A DNA stretch of 64,000 nt from Spirochaetales bacterium. GTDB lineage: Bacteria > Spirochaetota > Spirochaetia > DSM-2461. The position numbers and the translations under genes were made by a program. The DNA is taken from assembly GCA_003247135.1 (NCBI GenBank), contig QKAW01000022.1, positions 1 through 64,000 on the forward strand, given 5' to 3'. Numbering within the stretch: the first letter of the stretch is position 1; every line of letters starts with the position of its first letter. This document shows positions 41,008 to 49,364 of this stretch, piece by piece. The notes under the pieces were generated by a model. It was not told the origin of the DNA. It ran no database searches and was given only the letters and a program-made list of their open reading frames with translations.

Positions 41008-41205
41008 ATGAAAAAAAATACTAACCTTACTTTAGAAGAGTGTCTTGCTAAGAAAGAAGAGCTTAATAAAGAGTTACAAGACTTAAGATTCAATATGGTT
41101 TTAGGTCATGTAGAAAATCCAGTAGCAAAGAGAAATATCAAGAGAAATATAGCTCGAATGAACACTGTGATTCGTGAAATTGAACTAAGTATCAGAAAGG
41201 CTTAG
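41008..41205 (+). CDS. rpmC: 50S ribosomal protein L29
   Basis: A 65-residue two-helix L29 ([37 protein letters not shown]). Start 4 bases after the rplP stop. Confidence 0.95.
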   Translation: MKKNTNLTLEECLAKKEELNKELQDLRFNMVLGHVENPVAKRNIKRNIARMNTVIREIELSIRKA

Positions 41206-41215
41206 GAGATAGACT

Positions 41216-41473
41216 GTGGAAAAAAAATCAAATAAAAAACTTTTTACAGGTATCGTAGAAAGTAATAAAATGGAAAAAACAATTGTAGTTAGAGTAACAA
41301 CTAAAGTTTTACATCCACTTTATAAGAAATATGTAACAAGTAGTAAAAAATACATGGCTCACGATGAAAACAGTGAAGCTGGTATTGGTGATACTGTTAG
41401 AATTATTGAGTCTAGACCAATGAGTAAAAGAAAAAAATGGACTATGACTGAAATAGTTGAAAAAGCTAGGTAG
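41216..41473 (+). CDS. rpsQ: 30S ribosomal protein S17
   Basis: An 85-residue S17 OB-fold protein (GIVESNKMEKTIVVRVTTKV, HDENSEAGIGDTVRIIESRP, SKRKKWTMTEIVEKA). GTG start after AGGAG. Confidence 0.96.
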   Translation: MEKKSNKKLFTGIVESNKMEKTIVVRVTTKVLHPLYKKYVTSSKKYMAHDENSEAGIGDTVRIIESRPMSKRKKWTMTEIVEKAR

Positions 41474-41482
41474 AGGTTAATT

Positions 41483-41851
41483 ATGATTCAAATGCAAACT
41501 TACCTTAACGTTGCTGATAACAGTGGTGGAAAAAAGGTAATGTGTATTAAAGTTTTAGGTGGTTCTCATAGAATGTTTGCTACCGTTGGTGACATTATCG
41601 TTGTTGCAGTTAAAGATGCTATACCTAATACTGGAATAAAGAAAGGTGACGTAAAAAAAGCTGTAATTGTTAGAACAAAAAAAGAAATTAGAAGAGTTGA
41701 TGGTTCTTATATCAGATTCGATGATAATGCTTGTGTAATTTTAAACGATGGTTTAGAGCCAGTTGGTAAACGTATTTTTGGACCTGTAGCAAGGGAGCTA
41801 AGAGAAGTTGGTCAAATGAAGATTGTTTCTTTAGCACCAGAGGTACTTTAG
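41483..41851 (+). CDS. rplN: 50S ribosomal protein L14
   Basis: A 122-residue L14 ([58 protein letters not shown]). Standard length. Confidence 0.97.
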   Translation: MIQMQTYLNVADNSGGKKVMCIKVLGGSHRMFATVGDIIVVAVKDAIPNTGIKKGDVKKAVIVRTKKEIRRVDGSYIRFDDNACVILNDGLEPVGKRIFGPVARELREVGQMKIVSLAPEVL

Positions 41852-41859
41852 GGGGACTT

Positions 41860-42189
41860 ATGGCTGTAAAATATAAGATTAAAAAGGGAGACTTGGTACA
41901 AGTAATGGCTGGTAAGGATTTTAACAAAAAAAATCCAAAAACCGGTAAAGTATTAAAAGTTGACCAGGAAAAAGGCCGAGTAATAGTTGAGGGAATCAAC
42001 ATAGTTAAAAAAACTGTGAAGGGTAATCCTCAGACTGGAGAAAAAGGTTCTATAGTTGAGGTTGAAGCATCTTTAGCAATATCTAATGTTAAGGTTGTTT
42101 GTCCTAAATGTGGACCTGTACGAGTTGGTATTAAAGTTGATGCTGACGAAAAAACTCGTGTTTGTAAGAAGTGTGGGGAAAAACTGTAA
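41860..42189 (+). CDS. rplX: 50S ribosomal protein L24
   Basis: A 109-residue L24 with N-terminal KOW motif ([35 protein letters not shown]). The C-terminal region carries CPKC and CKKC, which could bind zinc. Its TAA overlaps the rplE ATG by one base. Confidence 0.96.
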   Translation: MAVKYKIKKGDLVQVMAGKDFNKKNPKTGKVLKVDQEKGRVIVEGINIVKKTVKGNPQTGEKGSIVEVEASLAISNVKVVCPKCGPVRVGIKVDADEKTRVCKKCGEKL

Positions 42190-42737
42190 TGGCATATGTA
42201 CCTAAATTAAAAGCTGAATACAAAAATAGAATTGCTGATGCAATGAATAAGGAATTTTCATATAAATCAGTAATGCAAATTCCTAAGCTTGAAAAGATTG
42301 TAGTAAGTGCTGGTGTTGGTGAAGCTATTAATAATAAAAAATTATTAGACTCTTTAGTAGAAGAGATGGCTTTAATAACTGGACAAAAACCAGTTAGAAC
42401 AGCTGCTAGAAAATCTATTGCAGGTTTTAAACTAAGAGCAGGACAGTTAATTGGTGCTAAAGTAACTCTACGTGGTGATAGAATGTATGAGTTTATGGAA
42501 AGATTAATTTCTGTGGCTATTCCTCGTGAAAAAGACTTTAAAGGTGTTTCTGATAAAGCTTTTGACGGACAAGGAAACTACTCATTAGGTATTAAGGAAC
42601 AAATTATATTTCCTGAAATAGAGTACGATAAGATCGAAAAAGTTAGTGGAATGAATATTGCTTTTGTTACATCTGCAAAGACAAACGAAGAAGCAAAGTC
42701 TTTATTGACGCATTTCGGAATGCCTTTCAAGAAATAG
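42189..42737 (+). CDS. rplE: 50S ribosomal protein L5
   Basis: A 182-residue L5. I chose the ATG at 42189 because it gives the usual N-terminus ([19 protein letters not shown]) and a TAATG overlap with rplX; the frame is open slightly further upstream. Motifs: [49 protein letters not shown]. Confidence 0.97.
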   Translation: MAYVPKLKAEYKNRIADAMNKEFSYKSVMQIPKLEKIVVSAGVGEAINNKKLLDSLVEEMALITGQKPVRTAARKSIAGFKLRAGQLIGAKVTLRGDRMYEFMERLISVAIPREKDFKGVSDKAFDGQGNYSLGIKEQIIFPEIEYDKIEKVSGMNIAFVTSAKTNEEAKSLLTHFGMPFKK

Positions 42738-42748
42738 GAGATTATTAG

Positions 42749-42934
42749 ATGGCTAAAAAATCATTGATTGTTAAAGCTCAGAGAACTCCTAAGTTCAAAA
42801 CACGTGGTTACAATAGATGTAGAGTGTGTGGAAGACCTAGAGGGTACATGAGAAAGTTTCAAATGTGCAGAATTTGTTTTAGAATGTTAGCTAGTGAAGG
42901 TATGATTCCTGGTGTAACTAAGGCTAGTTGGTAG
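42749..42934 (+). CDS. rpsN: 30S ribosomal protein S14, zinc-binding (type Z)
   Basis: A 61-residue S14 with CRVCGRPRG and CRICFRMLA, the CxxC pairs of the short zinc form. No long zinc-independent version is present in this window. Confidence 0.97.
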   Translation: MAKKSLIVKAQRTPKFKTRGYNRCRVCGRPRGYMRKFQMCRICFRMLASEGMIPGVTKASW

Positions 42935-42942
42935 GAGTAAAT

Positions 42943-43341
42943 ATGAGTGTTTCAGATCCAGTAGCGGATATGCTAACAATAATAAGAAATGCCAGCTTAG
43001 CTGAGTTCGAAAAAGCAGATATTCGAACATCAAAGCTTAAGTTGGAAATTATTAAGATATTAAAGAATGAAGGTTATATCAAAAACTTTAAAAAAGTTAT
43101 GGTTAATGATAAACCTGTAATTCGAGTATTTTTAAAGTATGATGATAAACAAAAATCAGTTATCAACGGTATTAAGAGTGTTTCTACACCTGGTAGACGA
43201 GTTTATTCAGGTTATAAAGAGATGCCAAGAGTACTAAATGGTTTTGGAACTGTTATTGTTTCATCCTCTAACGGTGTTATTACTGGTAAAAAAGCAGTAC
43301 AACAGAACGTTGGTGGAGAGATCATCTGTAAAGTTTGGTAG
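42943..43341 (+). CDS. rpsH: 30S ribosomal protein S8
   Basis: A 132-residue S8. The ATG at 42943 follows AGGAG at the right spacing and gives [17 protein letters not shown], the normal start; an earlier in-frame codon overlapping rpsN is unlikely. C-terminal [20 protein letters not shown] and GGEIICKVW. Confidence 0.97.
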   Translation: MSVSDPVADMLTIIRNASLAEFEKADIRTSKLKLEIIKILKNEGYIKNFKKVMVNDKPVIRVFLKYDDKQKSVINGIKSVSTPGRRVYSGYKEMPRVLNGFGTVIVSSSNGVITGKKAVQQNVGGEIICKVW

Positions 43342-43353
43342 GAGGAGTTAGAG

Positions 43354-43893
43354 ATGTCTAGAATTGGTAGAAAACCAGTAGCTGTTCCTAAAGGTGTTAC
43401 AATTACAGCACAGAATGAACTTTTAACAGTTAAAGGTCCAAAAGGTGAATTAACTCAGGATTATTCCTCTTTAGTAAGTTTTGATATTAAAGATAATGAG
43501 GTAATAGTTGATAGAGCTAATGATTCTAAACCAGCTAAGTCTTTTCATGGACTATATAGAAACCTGTTAAATAACATGGTTATTGGTGTATCAGAAGGTT
43601 TCAAGAAAACTCTTGAGATTAATGGTGTTGGTTATAGAGCTGAAGCTAAAGGAAACAGTATAGTTTTCAGTTTAGGTTATTCAACTCAAATTGAATATGT
43701 AATTCCAAAAGATGTTTCAGTTGTATGTGTTAAAAATACAGTTGTAGAAGTTTCTGGAATTGATAAAGCTAAAGTTGGACAAGCTGCAGCTGAGATTAGA
43801 AGTTTAAGAGCTCCTGAACCATATAAAGGTAAAGGTATTAAATACTCTAATGAATTTATTCAACGAAAAGTTGGTAAGACTGGTGTTAAGTAG
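43354..43893 (+). CDS. rplF: 50S ribosomal protein L6
   Basis: A 179-residue L6 with its two repeated domains (SRIGRKPVAVPKGVTITAQ, ETLEINGVGYRAEAKG-like KTLEINGVGYRAEAKG) and the end PYKGKGIKYSNEFIQRKVGK. Confidence 0.97.
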   Translation: MSRIGRKPVAVPKGVTITAQNELLTVKGPKGELTQDYSSLVSFDIKDNEVIVDRANDSKPAKSFHGLYRNLLNNMVIGVSEGFKKTLEINGVGYRAEAKGNSIVFSLGYSTQIEYVIPKDVSVVCVKNTVVEVSGIDKAKVGQAAAEIRSLRAPEPYKGKGIKYSNEFIQRKVGKTGVK

Positions 43894-43903
43894 GTAGCGC
43901 GTA

Positions 43904-44263
43904 ATGAAGAGAATAGAAGAAAAGAACAAAAGAAGAGTTCAGAGAAAAAATCATATTCGAAAGACTTTAAGCGGTACTGCATCTAAACCAAGATTGTCTG
44001 TTTTTAGAAGTAATAAAAACTTAAATCTTCAAGTTATTGATGATGTCGCTGGTCATACTCTTGTATCTGTTACTACTTTAGAAGCAGAGTTAAAGGGTAC
44101 AAAACCAAACATTGAAGGCGGAGCAAAGCTTGGTCAAATTGTTGGTCAAAGATTAAAAGCTGCCAACATTGATACAATTGTTTTTGATAGAAATGGATAT
44201 AAATATCACGGTGTGGTTAAAGCAATTGCTGAGGCTGCAAGAGAAGCCGGAATTAAGTTCTAA
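43904..44263 (+). CDS. rplR: 50S ribosomal protein L18
   Basis: A 119-residue L18 ([50 protein letters not shown]). Binds 5S rRNA with L5. Confidence 0.97.
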   Translation: MKRIEEKNKRRVQRKNHIRKTLSGTASKPRLSVFRSNKNLNLQVIDDVAGHTLVSVTTLEAELKGTKPNIEGGAKLGQIVGQRLKAANIDTIVFDRNGYKYHGVVKAIAEAAREAGIKF

Positions 44264-44274
44264 AGGAGATTCTT

Positions 44275-44781
44275 GTGAGAAGAGATTCAAAACGAAATGT
44301 TGAAAAAGAATTTACCGAAAAGCTAATTCGGTTAAATCGAGTATCAAAAGTAGTAAAGGGTGGTCGAAGATTTTCTTTCTCTGCACTTATGGTAGTTGGT
44401 GATGGTAAAGGTCGAGTTGGTTACGGTTTTGGTAAAGCAAATGACGTTACAGAAGCTATCAGAAAAAGTGTTGTTGATGCAAAGAAAAGCTTGATTGATA
44501 TACCTTTAAAAGGTGATACAATTCCACACCAGGTATTAGGTAAATTCAAAAGTGCATCCGTACTAATGAAACCTGCTACTCCTGGTACAGGAATTATTGC
44601 TGGTGGACCGGTTAGAGCTGTTATGGAGTGTGCAGGTATTAAAGATGTACTTGCTAAATCTCTTGGTTCTAAAAACTCATTGAATATTGAAAAAGCAGTA
44701 TTCGATGGACTAATGAATCTATTAAATGCAAAAGAAGTTGCAGATGCTAGAGGAAAGTCTATTAACGAGTTGTGGGGTTAA
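44275..44781 (+). CDS. rpsE: 30S ribosomal protein S5
   Basis: A 168-residue S5 ([58 protein letters not shown]). GTG start after AAGGAG. Confidence 0.97.
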   Translation: MRRDSKRNVEKEFTEKLIRLNRVSKVVKGGRRFSFSALMVVGDGKGRVGYGFGKANDVTEAIRKSVVDAKKSLIDIPLKGDTIPHQVLGKFKSASVLMKPATPGTGIIAGGPVRAVMECAGIKDVLAKSLGSKNSLNIEKAVFDGLMNLLNAKEVADARGKSINELWG

Positions 44782-44782
44782 G

Positions 44783-45091
44783 ATGTCTGAAAGAGTTAGA
44801 GGTAAAAGATATTTACCAAAATCGAATACAAAAATGGAAACTTCAGAAGTAAAAAAACAAGAAGCTCTGTTTGCGTTACTTAAGGATTTAGGTTCAAGAA
44901 AGGCTGATTCTGCAAAGATTAAAGTAACACTGGTAAGAAGTACTATCGGTAGAAAACCGAATCAGATTAAGACCGTAAAAGCTCTGGGTTTAAGAAAATT
45001 AAATTCTGTAGTTGAAAAAGATGTAAACCCTGCTATACTAGGTATGGTTAATACGGTTTCACATCTTGTAGAGGTTGAGGAGATCAGCTGA
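44783..45091 (+). CDS. rpmD: 50S ribosomal protein L30 with a 44-residue N-terminal extension
   Basis: A 102-residue protein. From about residue 45 ([35 protein letters not shown]) it is a normal L30 of 58 residues. The ATG at 44783, one base after the rpsE stop, is the only plausible start. No ATG, GTG or TTG lies at the expected L30 start, so the basic and then helical extension ([31 protein letters not shown]) is part of the product. The extension resembles nothing I know. Confidence 0.92.
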   Translation: MSERVRGKRYLPKSNTKMETSEVKKQEALFALLKDLGSRKADSAKIKVTLVRSTIGRKPNQIKTVKALGLRKLNSVVEKDVNPAILGMVNTVSHLVEVEEIS

Positions 45092-45092
45092 T

Positions 45093-45533
45093 ATGAGTGA
45101 TTTTAACTTAAAAGCACCAAAAGGTGCTAATAAAAATAAGAAAATGCTTGGTAGAGGGCGTGGTACAGGTCTAGGTAAAACTGGTGGACGTGGTAACAAC
45201 GGTCAAAACTCAAGAAGTGGTGGAGGAACAAAGATCGGTTTTGAAGGTGGGCAAATGCCACTTTTCAGAAGAATCGCTTCTAGAGGTTTCTCAAATCACC
45301 CTTTTAAAACTGAGTATCAGGCAGTTAATTTAGATCAGCTAGAAGATAGATTTAACGATGGTGACAAAGTTAATTTAGATACTCTGGCTGCAAATGGTCT
45401 AATTAAGAAATCTGAGAAACTTGTTAAGATTCTCGCTGCTGGTGAAATTACTAAGAAATTAGAGATCGAATCAGTAAAAATTTCGGCTAGTGCTAAAGAA
45501 AAAATAGAAAAAGCTGGCGGAAAAGTTTTATAA
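45093..45533 (+). CDS. rplO: 50S ribosomal protein L15
   Basis: A 146-residue L15 starting MSDFNLKAPKGANKNKKMLG, with GRGRGTGLGKTGGRGNNGQN and FEGGQMPLFRRIASRGFSN. The start at 45093 gives the family N-terminus; an in-frame upstream codon inside rpmD is rejected. Confidence 0.97.
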   Translation: MSDFNLKAPKGANKNKKMLGRGRGTGLGKTGGRGNNGQNSRSGGGTKIGFEGGQMPLFRRIASRGFSNHPFKTEYQAVNLDQLEDRFNDGDKVNLDTLAANGLIKKSEKLVKILAAGEITKKLEIESVKISASAKEKIEKAGGKVL

Positions 45534-45557
45534 AAAACTATTTGAACAGGAATGATT

Positions 45558-46865
45558 ATGGCTGGAAATCCACTAGTTGACATGTTCAGAGTTAAGGATC
45601 TTCGTAAGAGGATCCTTTATACTCTTGGAATATTGTTAGTTTATCGACTTGGTTCTGTATTACCAATCCCCGGGATTGATGTACATGCATTAAAAACTTA
45701 TTTTGAGCAACAAGCAAGTACAGGTGATAGTTTAGGTATTGTTGAATATTTAAACTTTTTTGCCGGTGGTGCTTTTAAACAGAGTTCAATCTTCATGTTA
45801 GGTGTTATGCCTTACATTACTATGTCTATTGTGATGCAATTATTACTAATTGTATTTCCTTCCCTGAAGAAAATTCAGGAAGAAGAGGGTGGTAGAAAGA
45901 AGATAACTAAAATTAATAGATATGGAACTGTTGGTTTATGCTTAATTCAAGGTTTTGCATCAATAACTTGGATTAAAAGTATTGATGTTATAAATAGTTC
46001 CTTTTCAACAGGAATGTTTTATGTTGTAGCATTAATAACAATTACTTCCGGAACTATGTTTGTACTATGGATGGGTGAGCAGATCACTCAGAAAGGTGTA
46101 GGTAATGGTGTTTCATTAATTATCTTCTCAGGTATTGTTTCAAAAATGCCTAATGCTTTCTCTCTTTTAATAAGCGAAGTTAAAGCGGATAAATTGAACC
46201 CAATATTTATACTAATCACTGTTATGTTATTTGTTATAATTATTATTGCAGTTATTTATGAGCAGCAGGGGCAGAGAAGAATACCTATAAATTATGCAAA
46301 AAGGGCAGGTGCAAATACCTATATCCCTTTTAAGATTAATCCATCAGGTGTTATTCCAGTAATTTTTGCTTCATCAATTACAGCAATTATTCCACAATTA
46401 GCTAAGATGTTAGGTAATAAAAGTGCAGGTTGGGCAAAATTTGCAGAGATTTTTGCGCCTCACACATTTCCTTATTTGATTGTATTAACACTTTTAATTG
46501 TATTTTTTGCATATTTTTATACTCAGGTTACTGTTAACCCTCTTGAAATTGCTAAAAATATAAGAGAAAATGGTGGTTCAATACCTGGTATTAGATCAGA
46601 AAATATGGAGTCCCACTTAACTAGGATCCTCAACAGAATCCTACTTCCTGGTTCTTTGTTTCTGGCACTTATTGCTCTAATACCATCATTGATTATAATT
46701 TTGTTTCAATTCCCGCAACAAGTCGCGTATCTAATGGGTGGAACATCATTGTTAATTATGGTAGGTGTTGATCTTGATACAATGAGTCAGATTGAAGGTC
46801 ATTTAAAAATGCACCATCATGATGGGCTTGTAAAAAAAGGTAAGCTTAGATCAAGCAAACTTTAG
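45558..46865 (+). CDS. secY: Preprotein translocase subunit SecY
   Basis: A 435-residue SecY with ten membrane helices. The start at 45558 is 7 bases after AGGA; another ATG 6 bases earlier is possible but too close to it. Recognisable blocks: [32 protein letters not shown], the plug and pore-ring region, [15 protein letters not shown] and [14 protein letters not shown]. It closes the spc block directly before rpmJ; adk, map and infA are not in between. Confidence 0.97.
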   Translation: MAGNPLVDMFRVKDLRKRILYTLGILLVYRLGSVLPIPGIDVHALKTYFEQQASTGDSLGIVEYLNFFAGGAFKQSSIFMLGVMPYITMSIVMQLLLIVFPSLKKIQEEEGGRKKITKINRYGTVGLCLIQGFASITWIKSIDVINSSFSTGMFYVVALITITSGTMFVLWMGEQITQKGVGNGVSLIIFSGIVSKMPNAFSLLISEVKADKLNPIFILITVMLFVIIIIAVIYEQQGQRRIPINYAKRAGANTYIPFKINPSGVIPVIFASSITAIIPQLAKMLGNKSAGWAKFAEIFAPHTFPYLIVLTLLIVFFAYFYTQVTVNPLEIAKNIRENGGSIPGIRSENMESHLTRILNRILLPGSLFLALIALIPSLIIILFQFPQQVAYLMGGTSLLIMVGVDLDTMSQIEGHLKMHHHDGLVKKGKLRSSKL

Positions 46866-46878
46866 AGGGACGAATATA

Positions 46879-46995
46879 ATGAAAGTTAGAGTTAGTGTTA
46901 AACCAATGTGCGATAAATGTAAAATTATCAAGCGAAATGGTATAGTTAGGGTTATATGTAGTGTTAGCCCTAAGCATAAACAGAGACAAGGATAG
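46879..46995 (+). CDS. rpmJ: 50S ribosomal protein L36 (zinc form)
   Basis: Encodes 38 residues: [20 protein letters not shown] then [18 protein letters not shown]. The CxxC...C...H zinc site of the C+ form is intact. It lies 13 bases after secY and 8 bases before rpsM. Confidence 0.96.
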   Translation: MKVRVSVKPMCDKCKIIKRNGIVRVICSVSPKHKQRQG

Positions 46996-47003
46996 GAGGA
47001 AGA

Positions 47004-47369
47004 ATGGCTCGTATAGCTGGTATTGATTTACCTAATAAACACTTATCTATTGCTCTTACATATATCTATGGTATAGGTCGAACTACAGCAAAAGAAATTT
47101 GTGATAAAGCTGGATTAGCTCACGATGTAAGAACAGAAGAACTTTCTCAAGATGATTTAGGTAAAATTAAAGATGTTATTGAGAATGAATATACTGTTGA
47201 AGGTAGATTGAGATCTGAAGTTTCATTAAATATTAAACGTTTAATGGATATCGGATGTTATAGAGGTCTTCGACATAGAAGAAAGCTTCCTGTTCGTGGT
47301 CAAAGAACTAAGACTAATGCCCGAACTCGAAAGGGTAAAGCTAAAACAGTTGCTCGAAAGAAAAAGTAG
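47004..47369 (+). CDS. rpsM: 30S ribosomal protein S13
   Basis: A 121-residue S13 ([56 protein letters not shown]). Preceded by AGGAGG. Confidence 0.97.
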   Translation: MARIAGIDLPNKHLSIALTYIYGIGRTTAKEICDKAGLAHDVRTEELSQDDLGKIKDVIENEYTVEGRLRSEVSLNIKRLMDIGCYRGLRHRRKLPVRGQRTKTNARTRKGKAKTVARKKK

Positions 47370-47386
47370 TAGCGGAGGATATTTAG

Positions 47387-47767
47387 TTGGCTAAGGTAAA
47401 GAAAAGAAAAGATAAAAAAACGGTATATGAAGGAAAGGTTTTTGTACAAGCTACTTTCAATAATACTATTGTTACTGTAACAGACTTAAAAGGTAATGCT
47501 CTTTCATGGAGTAGTGCTGGTGCTTTAGGTTTTAAAGGTGCAAAGAAATCAACTCCATATGCTGCTCAAACAACAGCTGAAACTGCGGTTTCAAAAGCTT
47601 TAGATATGGGTCTTAAAGATGTTCATGTATACGTTAAGGGACCTGGTGTTGGTAGAGAGTCTGCTATTAGATCTTTAGGTGCACTTGGGTTAAGAGTTAA
47701 AACAATTACTGATATTACTCCAATTCCTCATAATGGTTGTAGACCTAAAAAGGCACGGAGAGTGTAA
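47387..47767 (+). CDS. rpsK: 30S ribosomal protein S11
   Basis: A 126-residue S11 ([55 protein letters not shown]). The start is TTG, 8 bases after a strong GCGGAGG, which is unusual for a ribosomal protein. A strong terminator follows and rpsD, which often comes next, is absent. Confidence 0.96.
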   Translation: MAKVKKRKDKKTVYEGKVFVQATFNNTIVTVTDLKGNALSWSSAGALGFKGAKKSTPYAAQTTAETAVSKALDMGLKDVHVYVKGPGVGRESAIRSLGALGLRVKTITDITPIPHNGCRPKKARRV

Positions 47768-47772
47768 TTTGG

Positions 47773-47800
47773 AAGTACTGCTGTAATGCAGTACTTTTTT
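47773..47800 (+). terminator. Strong intrinsic terminator between rpsK and rpoA
   Basis: A perfect 9-bp stem AAGTACTGC/GCAGTACTT (47773-47781, 47788-47796) with loop TGTAAT and a run of T ending at 47800. Right after it the 8-mer ACGCATGT occurs twice in tandem (47802-47817). Confidence 0.9.
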
Positions 47801-47858
47801 AACGCATGTACGCATGTGTTGAAGGCTTAGCACAGTTTATTCTAAAGAAGGAGAATGT

Positions 47859-48899
47859 ATGGCTAGAAAATCATTACTAAAGGGTTTAAAAAAACCAAAA
47901 GGTATATCATTTGAACATTCAGAAACAACTCCTAATTACGGTAAGTTCGCAGCTTATCCGTTTGAAAGGGGATATGGTGCAACTCTAGGAAATACTTTAA
48001 GAAGAGTTCTTCTTTCCTCAATACAGGGACATGCGGTTACATCAGTACGTATAACCAGTTTTGACAAAGAGGGTACATCAAAAGTTATTTCTAGTGAGTT
48101 TGAATCAATTCCACATGTAGTAGAAGAGACACCAATTTTTTTAGCTAATTTAAAAAGATTGCAGTTGTCACTTCCTGAAGATGTTGAGCAAACAACAATT
48201 TTAGTAGAGTTTTCAGGAGAGGGTCAGTTAACTGGTGCTCAACTTGAAAAAGATGGTGTAGAAGTTTATAACAAAGATTTAGTTCTTTGTAATACAATGC
48301 CTGAAGCTAATTTCGAAGTAGAAATACAGATCGAATTAGGTAGAGGTTATGTTCCATCTGAGTTAAATGAAAAATATATTGATATTTCTGGTACAATTCC
48401 ATTAGATTCAGATTTTTCACCTATTAGAAAAGTTAAATACAACATTGAAAATACTAGAGTTGGTGATAGATCAGACTTTGATAAATTAGTTTTTGAGTTA
48501 TGGACAGATGGATCGATTAGACCTGAAGATGCTATTGCAGAAGCAGCAAAAATTATAAAAGATCAGTTTACTGTATTTATTAATTTTGATGAGAATAGTA
48601 TTGCAGGTGAAGAGTCTAGAGATGAAGAACAGGAAAGAATTAATGAATTATTAGCTACACCTGTTGAAGAACTTGAACTATCTGTAAGATCAAGCAATTG
48701 TCTAAAAAATGCTCAAATTAAAACAATTGGGGAGCTAACTCAGAAAACTGAGGATGAAATAGCAAAGACAAGAAACTTTGGTAAAAAGTCTCTATTAGAA
48801 ATTAAAGATAAGCTAAAAGATTGGAATTTAGGACTTGGAATGACAGATTACAGTGTCCTTAAAAATACAATCAAGCTTGAAAAGAATAAGGAAGAGTAG
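47859..48899 (+). CDS. rpoA: DNA-directed RNA polymerase subunit alpha
   Basis: A 346-residue alpha subunit. The N-terminal dimerisation domain has [20 protein letters not shown] and [21 protein letters not shown]-terminal domain (about 265-325) has [20 protein letters not shown] and the helix-hairpin-helix region [17 protein letters not shown], so it can contact UP elements and activators. Shine-Dalgarno AAGGAG. Separated from rpsK by a terminator. Confidence 0.97.
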   Translation: MARKSLLKGLKKPKGISFEHSETTPNYGKFAAYPFERGYGATLGNTLRRVLLSSIQGHAVTSVRITSFDKEGTSKVISSEFESIPHVVEETPIFLANLKRLQLSLPEDVEQTTILVEFSGEGQLTGAQLEKDGVEVYNKDLVLCNTMPEANFEVEIQIELGRGYVPSELNEKYIDISGTIPLDSDFSPIRKVKYNIENTRVGDRSDFDKLVFELWTDGSIRPEDAIAEAAKIIKDQFTVFINFDENSIAGEESRDEEQERINELLATPVEELELSVRSSNCLKNAQIKTIGELTQKTEDEIAKTRNFGKKSLLEIKDKLKDWNLGLGMTDYSVLKNTIKLEKNKEE

Positions 48900-48901
48900 T
48901 T

Positions 48902-49279
48902 ATGAGCAATAGAGTAGGATTTAAAAGATTAGGTAGAAAATCTAGTCATAGAAAAGCTCTACATAGAAATATGGTGACTTCATTATTTAAGCATGAGAGA
49001 ATTACTACAACAAAAGCTAAAGCAGGAGAAATAAAAAGAACTGCAGAAAAGCTTATAACAAGAGCAAAAGTTGATTCTGTACACAACAGAAGAATTGTAG
49101 CTAAAGTTATGTGGGATAAGGCTATATTAAACAAACTTTTTGTTGATATTGCACCTCTTTTTGCTGAAAGACAAGGTGGTTATACCAGAACTTTAAAGTT
49201 GGGTCAACGAGAAGGTGATGCATCTGAAATGGTAATCATTGAACTTGTTGAGAAAACAGCAGAAAAAAATGCTGAGTAA
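48902..49279 (+). CDS. rplQ: 50S ribosomal protein L17
   Basis: A 125-residue L17 ([59 protein letters not shown]). Two bases after rpoA; last gene of the ribosomal block. Confidence 0.97.
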   Translation: MSNRVGFKRLGRKSSHRKALHRNMVTSLFKHERITTTKAKAGEIKRTAEKLITRAKVDSVHNRRIVAKVMWDKAILNKLFVDIAPLFAERQGGYTRTLKLGQREGDASEMVIIELVEKTAEKNAE

Positions 49280-49283
49280 TAGC

Positions 49284-49311
49284 TTAACATTATAGTAAAT
49301 TTGTCGATAAT
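49284..49311 (+). promoter_or_regulatory. Candidate promoter overlapping the rplQ terminator
   Basis: TTAACA (49284-49289), 16 bases, GATAAT (49306-49311); each hexamer matches the consensus at five of six bases. Initiation near 49318 would fall inside the terminator hairpin, so this transcript would not fold it. It is the only good promoter I see for the acidic-repeat gene. Confidence 0.45.
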
Positions 49312-49313
49312 AG

Positions 49314-49344
49314 AAGGAGATACGTATGTATCTCCTTTTTTTTT
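49314..49344 (+). terminator. Strong intrinsic terminator after rplQ
   Basis: A perfect 10-bp stem AAGGAGATAC/GTATCTCCTT (49314-49323, 49328-49337), loop GTAT, then T9 from 49336 to 49344. Closes the alpha operon. Confidence 0.92.
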
Positions 49345-49364
49345 ACTCTGGAGAAATTATTTAA

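Noticed and set aside
47802-47817. ACGCATGT tandem repeat as an insertion-sequence end or att site
   Set aside because: Too short, no mobile gene nearby; kept only as a possible operator.
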